This document shows positions 6,303 to 13,317 of a DNA stretch of 13,317 bases, piece after piece; the stretch's first letter is position 1, and each line of letters starts with the position of its first letter. The DNA comes from Lachnospiraceae bacterium UBA3814 (GTDB taxonomy: Bacteria; Bacillota; Clostridia; Lachnospirales; Lachnospiraceae). The notes below the pieces were generated by a model, which worked only from the letters and a program-made list of their open reading frames with translations, was not told the DNA's origin and ran no database searches. Both the position numbers and the translations under genes were made by a program. The stretch is from the NCBI GenBank assembly GCA_002368575.1, contig DFEA01000006.1:7674-20990 (forward strand), given 5' to 3'.

Positions 6303-7310
6303 TCAGCTTTCCTCCCAGTCTATTTCAGCCTTTTTATCCCGTTTCATAAGGTCGGAGACAGCATCCTTCGCAGGCTTGTCGAAAAAAAGAACCTGATTTA
6401 CCTGTTCTATGATGGGAAGGCAGACGCCGTATTTTTCGCCCAAAGCGACCGCGGCCTTTGCGGAATACACTCCCTCGACCACCATCCTGACCTCATCCAT
6501 GGCCTCCTTCATGGTGGCTCCCTTTCCGATGAGTATCCCCGCTCTTCTGTTCCTTGAGTGCATGCTGGCACACGTTACTATCAGATCGCCGATCCCGGTA
6601 AGACCCGCAAAGGTCTCCATCCTTCCGCCCATTTTTGTGCCCAGTCTCGCGATCTCCCTGATTCCTCTTGTGATCAGGGCAGCCTTGGTATTGTCTCCGT
6701 AACCAAGTCCGTCAGCCATCCCAGCCGCAAGAGCCACCACGTTTTTTAGTGCGCCCCCAAGCTCGATGCCAAGGACATCAGGGCTTGTATACACTCGGAA
6801 ATATCCGTTCATAAAGATATCCTGGATATATTCCGCGGTTTTCCTTTCCTTTGCCCCTACCACACAGGTAGTGGGGAGCTTTCTTCCAACCTCCTCCGCA
6901 TGCGACGGACCCGACATTACGGCAACGGTTGAAAACGGGATCTCCTCCTTTATGATATCGGAAAGAGTGTCGAGAGTCTTTTCCTCGACCCCCTTTGCAA
7001 CGCTTACTATGATCTGACCGTTTTTGACCTTTTCAGACATGAGATGGGCTGTGCTTCTGGTGTACGGCGAGGGAACGGCAAGCACCAAAAGTTCGGCATC
7101 CCTGCAGACCTCCCCTATATCGGAGGTAAAGGCTATCGCTTCGGGAATACGGACACCCGGGAGCTTGTCCCTGTGCTCATGAAGGCTGTTAAGCATGCTG
7201 ACCTCATCCTCAAGAGCAGACCAGACCGTTACCTCATGTCCGTTGTCAAATAAAACAAGGGACAGCGCGATCCCCCAGCTTCCCGCCCCTATAACTCCTA
7301 TCCTAGCCAT
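6303..7310 (-). CDS. gpsA: NAD(P)-dependent glycerol-3-phosphate dehydrogenase
   Basis: GpsA reduces dihydroxyacetone phosphate to sn-glycerol-3-phosphate, the backbone for phospholipids, in the cytosol. The 335 residues are the usual full length. The N-terminal Rossmann motif GAGSWG (8..13) binds the nucleotide. LAVPSP (77..82), VAKGVE (104..109) and SGPSHAEEV (133..141) are family hallmarks, and K189 in GGALKNVVALAAG is the catalytic lysine. The C-terminal segments NTKAALITRG and FAGLTGIGDLIVTC are intact. The ATG at 7310 follows GGAGGA at about 10 bases. It lies 39 bases after plsY, whose product consumes glycerol-3-phosphate, so the two form a functional pair. Nothing is odd apart from the moxR ribosome site embedded in its last codons. 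Confidence 0.97.
   Translation of the reverse strand: MARIGVIGAGSWGIALSLVLFDNGHEVTVWSALEDEVSMLNSLHEHRDKLPGVRIPEAIAFTSDIGEVCRDAELLVLAVPSPYTRSTAHLMSEKVKNGQIIVSVAKGVEEKTLDTLSDIIKEEIPFSTVAVMSGPSHAEEVGRKLPTTCVVGAKERKTAEYIQDIFMNGYFRVYTSPDVLGIELGGALKNVVALAAGMADGLGYGDNTKAALITRGIREIARLGTKMGGRMETFAGLTGIGDLIVTCASMHSRNRRAGILIGKGATMKEAMDEVRMVVEGVYSAKAAVALGEKYGVCLPIIEQVNQVLFFDKPAKDAVSDLMKRDKKAEIDWEES
6310..6316 (-). promoter_or_regulatory. Ribosome binding site supporting the TTG start of moxR
   Basis: GGGAGGA on the minus strand lies inside the last gpsA codons (Trp-Glu-Glu). Its GGAGG core ends 9 bases before the TTG at 6301. No in-frame ATG lies near it upstream of the conserved MoxR N-terminus, so this site is the main evidence for a TTG initiator coupled to the end of gpsA. 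Confidence 0.72.
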
Positions 7311-7349
7311 TGATCATTTCTCCTCCCGTGCCGATCCTGTCCGACAGCA

Positions 7350-8015
7350 CTATTTTACATCCAGCTCCGGCTTACCGCGTAAATAGGTCTTTCTTTCAGT
7401 CCCGTCGAGAAGCCTTTTTATATTATCCTTATGCCTCCACCATGCCATACAGGCAAGAAGGAATATGACGATATTGAACTCGACAAAATATGTCGTTGCC
7501 ATGGCCTCTCCCCAGTAGCCCCTTTTGCTTAAGATAAACGCCTCTATTATTATACCGGCATATACGCAGATAGACCCGAGGGAAACATAATGCGTAAGGA
7601 AAAACAGCCCGAAAAAGGTAATGAGACCAAGCACGGTCATCACCGGCCCGAACATAAAAAAGACCAGTCCGGCCGTAGCCGCTATGCCCTTTCCGCCCTT
7701 GAAGCCGAGATAACAGGGATAATTGTGCCCCAGTATAGTGCCCGCAGCGGCATAGAGCTTTAAAAGCGGCAGCATATCCGGCAGGCTTTCCTTAAACATA
7801 AAATGCGTGATCAGAATCGCGAGGCCGCATTTCAGACAGTCTCCCGCAAAACAGATGATCCCGTATTTAAGCCCCATGGTCCTCAGAATATTTGTGGTCC
7901 CGGCATTTTTGCTGCCATGCTCCCTTATATCCACACCCTTAAGCCTGCCGACGATATATCCGGTCTGGATAAGACCGCACAGATATCCGATCACCAGGCA
8001 GATGATCCTCTGCAT
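7350..8015 (-). CDS. plsY: Acyl-phosphate:glycerol-3-phosphate acyltransferase, membrane protein
   Basis: PlsY transfers an acyl group from acyl-phosphate to glycerol-3-phosphate, forming lysophosphatidic acid, the first committed step of phospholipid synthesis in most Gram-positives. The 221-residue product is a multi-pass membrane protein with about five hydrophobic segments. All three cytoplasmic motifs are present: GSKNAGTTN (34..42), GHNYPCYLGFKGGKG (96..110) and NIKRLLDGTE (198..207). The ATG at 8015 lies one base past the der stop (TAATATG) with a GAGGGGAG sequence upstream. An in-frame GTG at 8039 would add eight residues, lies inside der and has no visible ribosome site, so it is not preferred. 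The protein is about 20 residues longer at the C-terminus than many PlsY proteins. Confidence 0.95.
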   Translation of the reverse strand: MQRIICLVIGYLCGLIQTGYIVGRLKGVDIREHGSKNAGTTNILRTMGLKYGIICFAGDCLKCGLAILITHFMFKESLPDMLPLLKLYAAAGTILGHNYPCYLGFKGGKGIAATAGLVFFMFGPVMTVLGLITFFGLFFLTHYVSLGSICVYAGIIIEAFILSKRGYWGEAMATTYFVEFNIVIFLLACMAWWRHKDNIKRLLDGTERKTYLRGKPELDVK

Positions 8016-8016
8016 A

Positions 8017-9342
8017 TTATTGGTTTTCTCCCCTCTCACGTATTATAAAGCGAAGCGGTGTCCCTTTAAAACCAAACGCTTCCCTTATCTTATTCTCAAT
8101 ATATCTTGTATAGGAAAAATGCATAAGCTCCCTGTTGTTCACAAAGATCACAAAGGTCGGAGGCTTTACCGAAACCTCTGTCATATAAAACAGCTTAAGC
8201 CTTTTTCCCTTGTCGGAGGGCGGCTCATTCAAGGCTACCGCCTCCGTCATTATCTCATTCAACACACCTGTGGCGATCCGCATGGAATGGTTGCTTTCCA
8301 CAGAATCGATCATATCAAAGAGACGCGGCAGTCTCTGACCTGTGACGGCGGAGATAAATATAAGCTCAGCATAAGGAATGAAGGAAAGGACCGACCTAAT
8401 CTTCTTCTCATACTCGTTTACCGTCCTGTCGTTCTTTTCAACGGCATCCCACTTATTGACCGCGATTATGATGCCCTTTCCGGCCTCGTGAGCGATACCC
8501 GCGATCTTTGCGTCCTGCTCGGTAACACCCTCCGCCGCATCTATCACGAGCACGGCCACATCAGCCCGTTCCACCGCGGCCACGCTGCGAAGGACCATGT
8601 AACGCTCAAGCTCTTCCTTTATCCTGTTCTTGCGGCGCAGCCCCGCCGTATCGATAAAGATATATTTTCTGCCGTTATGAATGACCGGCGTATCGACCGC
8701 ATCCCTTGTCGTTCCCGCAATATCGGAAACGATAACACGATTCTCGCCTATAAGCCTGTTTATAACAGAAGACTTTCCTACGTTGGGCTTGCCAACTATA
8801 GCGATCTTTACAGCCTCCTCTTCCTCCTTAGGACCGCTCATATCCTTAAAATGAGAAATGACCTCGTCAAGCAGCTCCCCAAGCCCGGTCCTGTTTGCGG
8901 AGGATATCGGAAAGGGCTCACCTATTCCCAGATTATAAAACTCGTATACATCATTGCCGAACTTCTTAAGGTCATCCACCTTATTTACCGTAAGCACTAC
9001 GGGCTTGCCCGAACGCCTCAGGATATCGGCGACCCTGAAATCCGCATCCAAAAGCCCCTGCCTCACGTCAACCATGAAAAGGATGACATCTGCGGTATCA
9101 ATGGCTATCTGGGCCTGTTCCCTCATCTGGGACAGGATGATGTCCCTGCTGTCCGGTTCGATGCCTCCGGTGTCTATAAGGGTAAAGTCATACTGCAGCC
9201 AGGACACCTCAGCGTATATACGATCCCGGGTAATACCCGGCGTATCCTTTACTATGCTTATCCTTTCCCCCGCCAGAGCATTGAACAGGGTGGATTTTCC
9301 CACATTTGGCCTGCCGACCACAGCCACGATCGGCTTACTCAT
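8017..9342 (-). CDS. der: Ribosome biogenesis GTPase Der (EngA)
   Basis: Der is an essential GTPase with two tandem G domains that acts in late assembly of the 50S ribosomal subunit. The 441-residue length is typical. Domain 1 has GRPNVGKS (10..17), DTGG (57..60) and NKVD (120..123). An acidic linker follows (PKEEEEAV, near 171..178). Domain 2 has GKPNVGKS (184..191), DTAG (231..234) and NKWD (296..299). The rest is the KH-like domain, which includes PPTFVIFVNN. The ATG at 9342 sits close behind GAGGTGATC, a strong anti-16S match, and overlaps the DUF512 gene by 8 bases. The plsY ATG follows the der stop after a single base. All GTPase motifs are intact. Confidence 0.98.
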   Translation of the reverse strand: MSKPIVAVVGRPNVGKSTLFNALAGERISIVKDTPGITRDRIYAEVSWLQYDFTLIDTGGIEPDSRDIILSQMREQAQIAIDTADVILFMVDVRQGLLDADFRVADILRRSGKPVVLTVNKVDDLKKFGNDVYEFYNLGIGEPFPISSANRTGLGELLDEVISHFKDMSGPKEEEEAVKIAIVGKPNVGKSSVINRLIGENRVIVSDIAGTTRDAVDTPVIHNGRKYIFIDTAGLRRKNRIKEELERYMVLRSVAAVERADVAVLVIDAAEGVTEQDAKIAGIAHEAGKGIIIAVNKWDAVEKNDRTVNEYEKKIRSVLSFIPYAELIFISAVTGQRLPRLFDMIDSVESNHSMRIATGVLNEIMTEAVALNEPPSDKGKRLKLFYMTEVSVKPPTFVIFVNNRELMHFSYTRYIENKIREAFGFKGTPLRFIIRERGENQ

Positions 9343-10678
9343 AGATCACCTCTCCCAAAACCTTTTCGATAAAATCCATTCCGTTAGATTTTACAATATC
9401 TATATTGACTTGTAAAGTTCTTTCCATTTCGCCGATGCTTACATCATCAAGCAGGATCGGCTCCTCCTCTCTTGCCATGGCCTCCGACAGAAGCAGGCAT
9501 TCCCCCAGCTCCCTGTCCTTAAGCTGCTCCATTATATCCCTTCCGGTAAGCAGCCCCGTAACGGTAATCATTTCTCCGAAGAACTCATTTCTTATGGGAT
9601 AAACGAAGACCTTAAGCCCCGGGATCAGCTCCTCAAGGCGTCTTGTCATATCAAGCACGGCCGAATACGCAAGCATTCCGGTGGCGCAGGAGACCCTTCT
9701 GTTTATGCCGTAAAGAGCCTTATTATCCGGCAATATTTCCTTAAGCCTTAAAAGGGCCTCTTCAAAGTCATCCATAAAGGCTCTGAGCATTCCCACACCG
9801 TTTTCATACTGAAGATATCCGTCGTACCTGCCGGCCTCCGGCAAAGGCATTTCAGCAAGAAGATAAAATTCATCCGAGGCATGAACAAAGTGATAGCCGT
9901 ATCTTGAATAGATCAGCCTCTGCCATTTTTCGACAAGCCGTATCACTTCCACGGCATCCTTCTTATCAAAGGGAGTAAGCTCAAAAAGGCCCTCACGGTA
10001 GCGGGTAAGCCCTACCGGGACCACCGATACGCTTCTTAAGACAGGCGCATATTCGGAAAGATCCTTTAAGGTCCTTTCAAGTGCTTCGTTATCATTAATG
10101 CCCTTGCACAGAACGATCTGTCCGTTCATCTCTATCCCTGCTTCATACAGACGCTGCGCCTTCTTAAGCGCCTCTCCCGCAAAGCGGTTTCCAAGCATCC
10201 TGCATCTCAGCATCGGATCCGTAGTCTGAAAGGATATGTATACGGGGGACATCCGGTATTCGATTATCCTGTCTATGTCCCTGTCCGACATATTTGTAAG
10301 AGTAACATAGTTACCGTATAAAAAAGAAAGCCTCGAATCATCATCCTTAAAATAGAGGCTTTCTCTCATTCCCCCGGGAAGCTGGTCTATGAAGCAGAAG
10401 ATGCATTTATTTGCGCAGGACCTGTAATCGTCCATCATGTCCTTCTCAAATACGAGTCCCAGCTCCTCATCGGGATCCTTGTCTATCTCAAGCAGCCATT
10501 CCTCTCCGTTCTTTTTTTCAATGAGCATCTCTATGAAGCTGTCCTTTACCAGGAATTCATAGTCAAAATAGTCAAGGATCTCTCTGCCGTTTATCTTAAG
10601 GAGCCTGTCGCCCGCTTCTATTCCCGACTCCTCCCCGGCACTGTCCTTAAGCACACTGAGGATCAAATGTTTTTTCAT
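9335..10678 (-). CDS. PDZ / DUF512 protein with CX3CX2C iron-sulfur motif, function unknown
   Basis: This 447-residue cytosolic protein has an N-terminal PDZ-like domain (about 1..65; SGIEAGDRLLKINGREI). A radical-SAM-type cluster motif follows, C88, C92 and C95 in SCANKCIFCFIDQLP. The stretch around SRLSFLYGNYVTLTNMSDRD and VYISFQTTDP resembles the TIM-barrel part of radical SAM enzymes. The C-terminal half, with VPVGLTRYR and FVHASDEFYLLA, is the DUF512 region. The family is widespread in Clostridia, often directly before der, and I know of no established function. It starts 12 bases after dut and overlaps der by 8 bases, implying matched synthesis with der. Whether it is a genuine radical SAM enzyme or only binds an Fe-S cluster cannot be told from the sequence. 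Family assignment is confident; a ribosome-linked role is speculation from context. Confidence 0.9.
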   Translation of the reverse strand: MKKHLILSVLKDSAGEESGIEAGDRLLKINGREILDYFDYEFLVKDSFIEMLIEKKNGEEWLLEIDKDPDEELGLVFEKDMMDDYRSCANKCIFCFIDQLPGGMRESLYFKDDDSRLSFLYGNYVTLTNMSDRDIDRIIEYRMSPVYISFQTTDPMLRCRMLGNRFAGEALKKAQRLYEAGIEMNGQIVLCKGINDNEALERTLKDLSEYAPVLRSVSVVPVGLTRYREGLFELTPFDKKDAVEVIRLVEKWQRLIYSRYGYHFVHASDEFYLLAEMPLPEAGRYDGYLQYENGVGMLRAFMDDFEEALLRLKEILPDNKALYGINRRVSCATGMLAYSAVLDMTRRLEELIPGLKVFVYPIRNEFFGEMITVTGLLTGRDIMEQLKDRELGECLLLSEAMAREEEPILLDDVSIGEMERTLQVNIDIVKSNGMDFIEKVLGEVIYE

Positions 10679-10690
10679 GCCGCACCGTCT

Positions 10691-11212
10691 CTAACTCCTC
10701 CTGTATCCGTTCGTGCTTCCGAAGCCTCCGTTTCTGAGATCCGAGGCGTCATCATCTATGGTGATGCCGTATTCCACAAAAATACCCTGCATAAAGCCCT
10801 CTCCCGCAGCGATATGCACGCTTCGGCCTTCATTGGAATCATTCGTAAGCTTGGAGAAGATATGTCCCTCGTTATCGGAATAGTAATAGTCGCTGTCGAT
10901 TATTCCGACGGTGTTGTTGAGCTGAAGCCTGTACTTAAAGCCCAAGCCGCTCCTCGGGTAGCACTTAAGGACCCAGCCCTCCTCCATGCTCACCCTTACG
11001 CCGGTAGGTATCTTGATGGTCTCCCCGGGCTTCAAAAGAATATCTATGGGACTGAAGAAGTCATATCCGGCAGAGCCCACCGTCGCTCTTCTGGGGAGCT
11101 TTATGCTCTCATATATCTGTTCTATCTCCAAATCCTCCGCAGCAAAGGAATCCAGCCAATCTCTCTCAAACTGCTTATAGGACACCTTGTAAAACCTTGC
11201 TATCTTATTCAT
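10691..11212 (-). CDS. dut: dUTP diphosphatase
   Basis: Dut hydrolyses dUTP to dUMP and pyrophosphate, keeping uracil out of DNA and supplying thymidylate synthase. The 173 residues contain the trimeric-dUTPase motifs in order: SAGYDF (47..52), PRSGLG (86..91), NTVGIIDSDY (100..109) with the catalytic Asp, GEGFMQ (137..142), and the C-terminal arm RNGGFGST (160..167) that closes on substrate. A 45-residue N-terminal extension and the insert YYYSDNEGH after motif 3 make it longer than E. coli Dut; I recall both as usual in Clostridia. The ATG at 11212 overlaps the nrdG stop as ATGA, and reading from further upstream would run into nrdG, so this start is preferred. Coupling to the ribonucleotide reductase genes fits a shared nucleotide-supply role. 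Confidence 0.94.
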   Translation of the reverse strand: MNKIARFYKVSYKQFERDWLDSFAAEDLEIEQIYESIKLPRRATVGSAGYDFFSPIDILLKPGETIKIPTGVRVSMEEGWVLKCYPRSGLGFKYRLQLNNTVGIIDSDYYYSDNEGHIFSKLTNDSNEGRSVHIAAGEGFMQGIFVEYGITIDDDASDLRNGGFGSTNGYRRS

Positions 11213-11721
11213 CTGTAATAATCCCCACAATAAATAACAGGTGTCATTATATCCTCCTTTTCAAGAGTTTTCCTGACATCTATGACCCGCTGATTTGACG
11301 ATCCCTTCCATAAGAGCCTGGGGTCCCGCTTTTCCTCGACGTATTCCCCGTCTACGAGTATATCCACCAGAGGCATCAGGGAAAGCCTTGCAACGTCCTC
11401 CCAGACAGACCCGGTATACATCCAGATAGTCTTGCCCGGAAATTTCTCCCTTATCTCGAGCATCAGGTTTTTTACATCCAGAGAATTGGCAGGATGAAGG
11501 GGGTCGCCTCCGGAAAAGGTTATCCCGGAAATATAATCCTTTGAAAGCTGGTCGAATATCTCCTCCTTAGCCTTATCATCAAATAAGAGGCCGCTGTTCG
11601 GATCCCATGTGATGGGATTGTGACAGCCCCTGCAGCAATGGGAGCAGCCTGACACCCAGAGAACGACACGAAGACCGTCGCCGTTAAGCATATCGTCCTT
11701 CGTAATATTATGGTATCTCAT
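11209..11721 (-). CDS. nrdG: Anaerobic ribonucleotide reductase activating protein (radical SAM)
   Basis: NrdG uses a [4Fe-4S] cluster and S-adenosylmethionine to place the glycyl radical on NrdD. The 170 residues are typical in length. The cluster motif is C26, C30 and C33 in VSGCSHCCRGCHN (CX3CX2C, with an extra C29), followed by the SAM-binding GITFSGGDPL and IWMYTGSVWED segments and VDGEYVEEKRDP. The ATG at 11721 begins immediately after the nrdD TAA with no gap, and the gene's TGA overlaps the dut ATG by four bases, so three genes are translationally linked. The order nrdD-nrdG is the standard arrangement. It works only without oxygen, which supports an anaerobic host. Confidence 0.97.
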   Translation of the reverse strand: MRYHNITKDDMLNGDGLRVVLWVSGCSHCCRGCHNPITWDPNSGLLFDDKAKEEIFDQLSKDYISGITFSGGDPLHPANSLDVKNLMLEIREKFPGKTIWMYTGSVWEDVARLSLMPLVDILVDGEYVEEKRDPRLLWKGSSNQRVIDVRKTLEKEDIMTPVIYCGDYYR

Positions 11722-13317
11722 TTACATGCTCTTCCTTTCCGCGATCTCGGCCATTTTTGCGTCATTGAGCCTGGTATCGCCATGAACACGCGAATAAGAC
11801 AGGTAGCCGTTCATTCTTTCTATCTTTGTAAGATTCTTGCTCCCGCATTTCGGGCACACATCCATCTCAAGCTCCTCATGCCCGCAGTCGTCACAATAGG
11901 CCAGCGACAGGTTCACCCCCTCATACAGGCCCATCTTCATGGCTCTGCGGATAAGGGTCTTGATGGCCTCTATATTATAGTCTATGGGATATTTGACATA
12001 CTGTATCTTTCCGCCGTTGCACAGCTCCCAGAAGCGGTATTCCAGATCCTGCTTTTCAATAGGCGTTATATCCTCCGTAACATGACAGTGGAAGGAGTTG
12101 GAAACATACTCGCGGTCGGAAACATTTTCGACTATCCCGTATTTTTCACGGAACTGCTTTACCTGAAGTCCGCAGAGGCTCTCCGCGGGGGTTCCGTATA
12201 TGGCGTAAAGGTTCCCGTCCTCTTCCTTGAACTCGTTGACCCTTTTATTGATATATTCGAGCACATCCAGCGCAAACTGGCCATCCTCCACCAGTGATTT
12301 GCCGTTATACAGCTCCTGAAGCTCATTGAAGGCGGTTATACCGAAGGAAGCCGTGGCAGCCTTTAAGAGCGGCTTGATCTTGTCCGTAAATTTAAGATGT
12401 CCCCCGTAAAAGCCTCCCTCGCAGTAAGCAAGAGGATTGGTCGAAGCCCGCATTTCCCCGAGATAGGCGTAGGTCCTTTTATGCAGACCTCTTATGAGCT
12501 CGAGGTAATAGTCCAGGACCTCATAGAAATCCTTTGACTCCTGACGGGCCTTTGCAAGGATCATCGGCAGGTGGAGCGACACGGCGCCGATATTAAAGCG
12601 TCCCACAAAAACAGGCTCATCCTTATCATCGGCGGGATGCATTCCTCCTCTCTCGTACCAGGGCGACAGAAAGGCTCTGCAGCCCATAGGGGATATTATC
12701 TTCCCATAGCGTTTGTACATGGAGGCTATATAACCCTTTCCGGTAAGCGAAAGCCAGTCGGGATACATTGTCTTTGCGGAGCATTCCACCCCCGCCTCGA
12801 ATACGTCCTCAAGCTCTCCGCCGGGGCCATGCAGCTTTTCATCATAGAGGAAGACGATCTTCGGGAAGAGCACAGGCTTTTTACAGCCTTCCTTACCCTG
12901 TCCCTTTCTCCTGACCTCGAGCATCTTTATGGTTGCCATCTTTGCAAACCTTCCGGTCTCGGTTCCGGCAGTGACCGTTATAAAGGGGTAGTCTCCTCTT
13001 GAGGAGGCGACTGTATTGAACTTATACTCCCAGCCCTGAAAGCCCTGCTCAAAATCCCGTTCTACGTCCTCTAAAGCGGTTTCCTTCGCTTTTTCCTCGG
13101 AAAGCCCGAGCCCGGTGTATTTTTTTATGTATTTTTCATAGGATTTCTCGGCATACCTTTCAAGGATATGATCCACGCTTGGCACCGTAAACCCGCCGTA
13201 CTGCTGCGAAGCCGCTGAAAGCACTATATCCCCTATGACGTCAAAGGCAACGTCTAAGGTCTTGGGCTCGTTATACCAGATATTTCCCATCTCAAAGCCG
13301 CCCGTCAGCACCTCCTC
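11722..13317 (-). CDS. nrdD: Anaerobic (class III) ribonucleoside-triphosphate reductase, 5' end outside window
   Basis: NrdD reduces ribonucleoside triphosphates to deoxy forms through a glycyl radical generated by NrdG. The frame is open to the window edge: two Glu codons precede VLTGGFEMGNIWYNEP, so the GTG at 13311 is an internal Val, not a start. Full NrdD proteins run to about 700 or more residues, so an ATP-cone and N-terminal part probably lie outside. Visible landmarks are DVAFDVIGDIVLSAASQQYG, SPMGCRAFLSPW with the likely thiyl cysteine (codon 12679..12681), and GRFNIGAVSLHLP. A C-terminal zinc site has four cysteines in two CxxC pairs (codons within 11845..11895). The radical glycine is in RMNGYLS (codon 11806..11808). 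The tail after it, SRVHGDTRLNDAKMAEI, replaces the E. coli-type RVCGYLG ending; I recall it as usual for Clostridia. nrdG follows directly. Confidence 0.97.
   Translation of the reverse strand, partial: EEVLTGGFEMGNIWYNEPKTLDVAFDVIGDIVLSAASQQYGGFTVPSVDHILERYAEKSYEKYIKKYTGLGLSEEKAKETALEDVERDFEQGFQGWEYKFNTVASSRGDYPFITVTAGTETGRFAKMATIKMLEVRRKGQGKEGCKKPVLFPKIVFLYDEKLHGPGGELEDVFEAGVECSAKTMYPDWLSLTGKGYIASMYKRYGKIISPMGCRAFLSPWYERGGMHPADDKDEPVFVGRFNIGAVSLHLPMILAKARQESKDFYEVLDYYLELIRGLHKRTYAYLGEMRASTNPLAYCEGGFYGGHLKFTDKIKPLLKAATASFGITAFNELQELYNGKSLVEDGQFALDVLEYINKRVNEFKEEDGNLYAIYGTPAESLCGLQVKQFREKYGIVENVSDREYVSNSFHCHVTEDITPIEKQDLEYRFWELCNGGKIQYVKYPIDYNIEAIKTLIRRAMKMGLYEGVNLSLAYCDDCGHEELEMDVCPKCGSKNLTKIERMNGYLSYSRVHGDTRLNDAKMAEIAERKSM

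Noticed and set aside
7325..7349. Small inverted repeat between plsY and gpsA
   Set aside because: Only about 4 to 5 pairs around a very short loop, with no U-tract, in a 39-base gap. This is within chance expectation.
7807..9372. 521-codon open frame on the plus strand opposite der and the start of plsY
   Set aside because: It is antisense to der, whose GTPase motifs are all intact, and to the 5' part of plsY, and its translation is rich in Arg, His, Pro and Tyr with no recognisable domain. It is explained by codon bias of the real genes.
13309..13311. GTG as the true start of nrdD
   Set aside because: The frame is open to the window edge, there are homologous residues on both sides, and the visible protein lacks the N-terminal third expected of NrdD.

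Overview
The window is a tightly packed stretch of bacterial chromosome in which every convincing gene lies on the minus strand, so transcription runs from high to low coordinates. Gene content and order point to an anaerobic Clostridia-type Firmicute, most likely a Lachnospiraceae member. The signs are an oxygen-sensitive class III ribonucleotide reductase with its activase, the block DUF512 radical-SAM-like gene - der - plsY - gpsA, a small three-cysteine cytidine deaminase, strong AGGAGG-type ribosome binding sites, and very short gaps or overlaps between genes. No mobile element, tRNA, rRNA or CRISPR array was seen. The family placement is an inference from synteny, not from a database search.

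In transcription order, the right-hand block (13317 to 10691) makes and cleans up DNA precursors: nrdD (5' end outside the window), nrdG (starts directly after the nrdD stop) and dut (ATGA overlap with nrdG). Next come a PDZ/DUF512 protein with a CX3CX2C motif and der, a two-domain GTPase for 50S ribosome assembly, overlapping by 8 bases. plsY and gpsA follow. They encode two linked steps of phospholipid synthesis: GpsA makes sn-glycerol-3-phosphate and PlsY acylates it. Then comes a MoxR-type AAA+ ATPase with a TTG start, paired with a CoxE-like VWA protein, a probable chaperone module of unknown client.

A 151-base gap (4113 to 4263) separates this block from the next and holds four consecutive near-perfect hairpins of unrelated sequence, the most unusual non-coding structure here. 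After it comes a nucleoside-salvage block: purine nucleoside phosphorylase, a BMP-family lipoprotein that probably binds nucleosides, cytidine deaminase, then (after an 11-bp inverted repeat against the next ribosome binding site) an MTA/SAH deaminase-type amidohydrolase. RNase HI follows, coupled by TGATG and cut by the left window edge.

Most genes are familiar housekeeping types. The points most worth a second look are the hairpin cluster with its possible alternative pairings, the inverted repeat before mtaD, the MoxR-VWA pair, the uncharacterised DUF512 protein coupled to der, and a nucleoside-binding lipoprotein with no permease or ATPase gene in the window. No clear sigma-A promoter or U-tract terminator was found.
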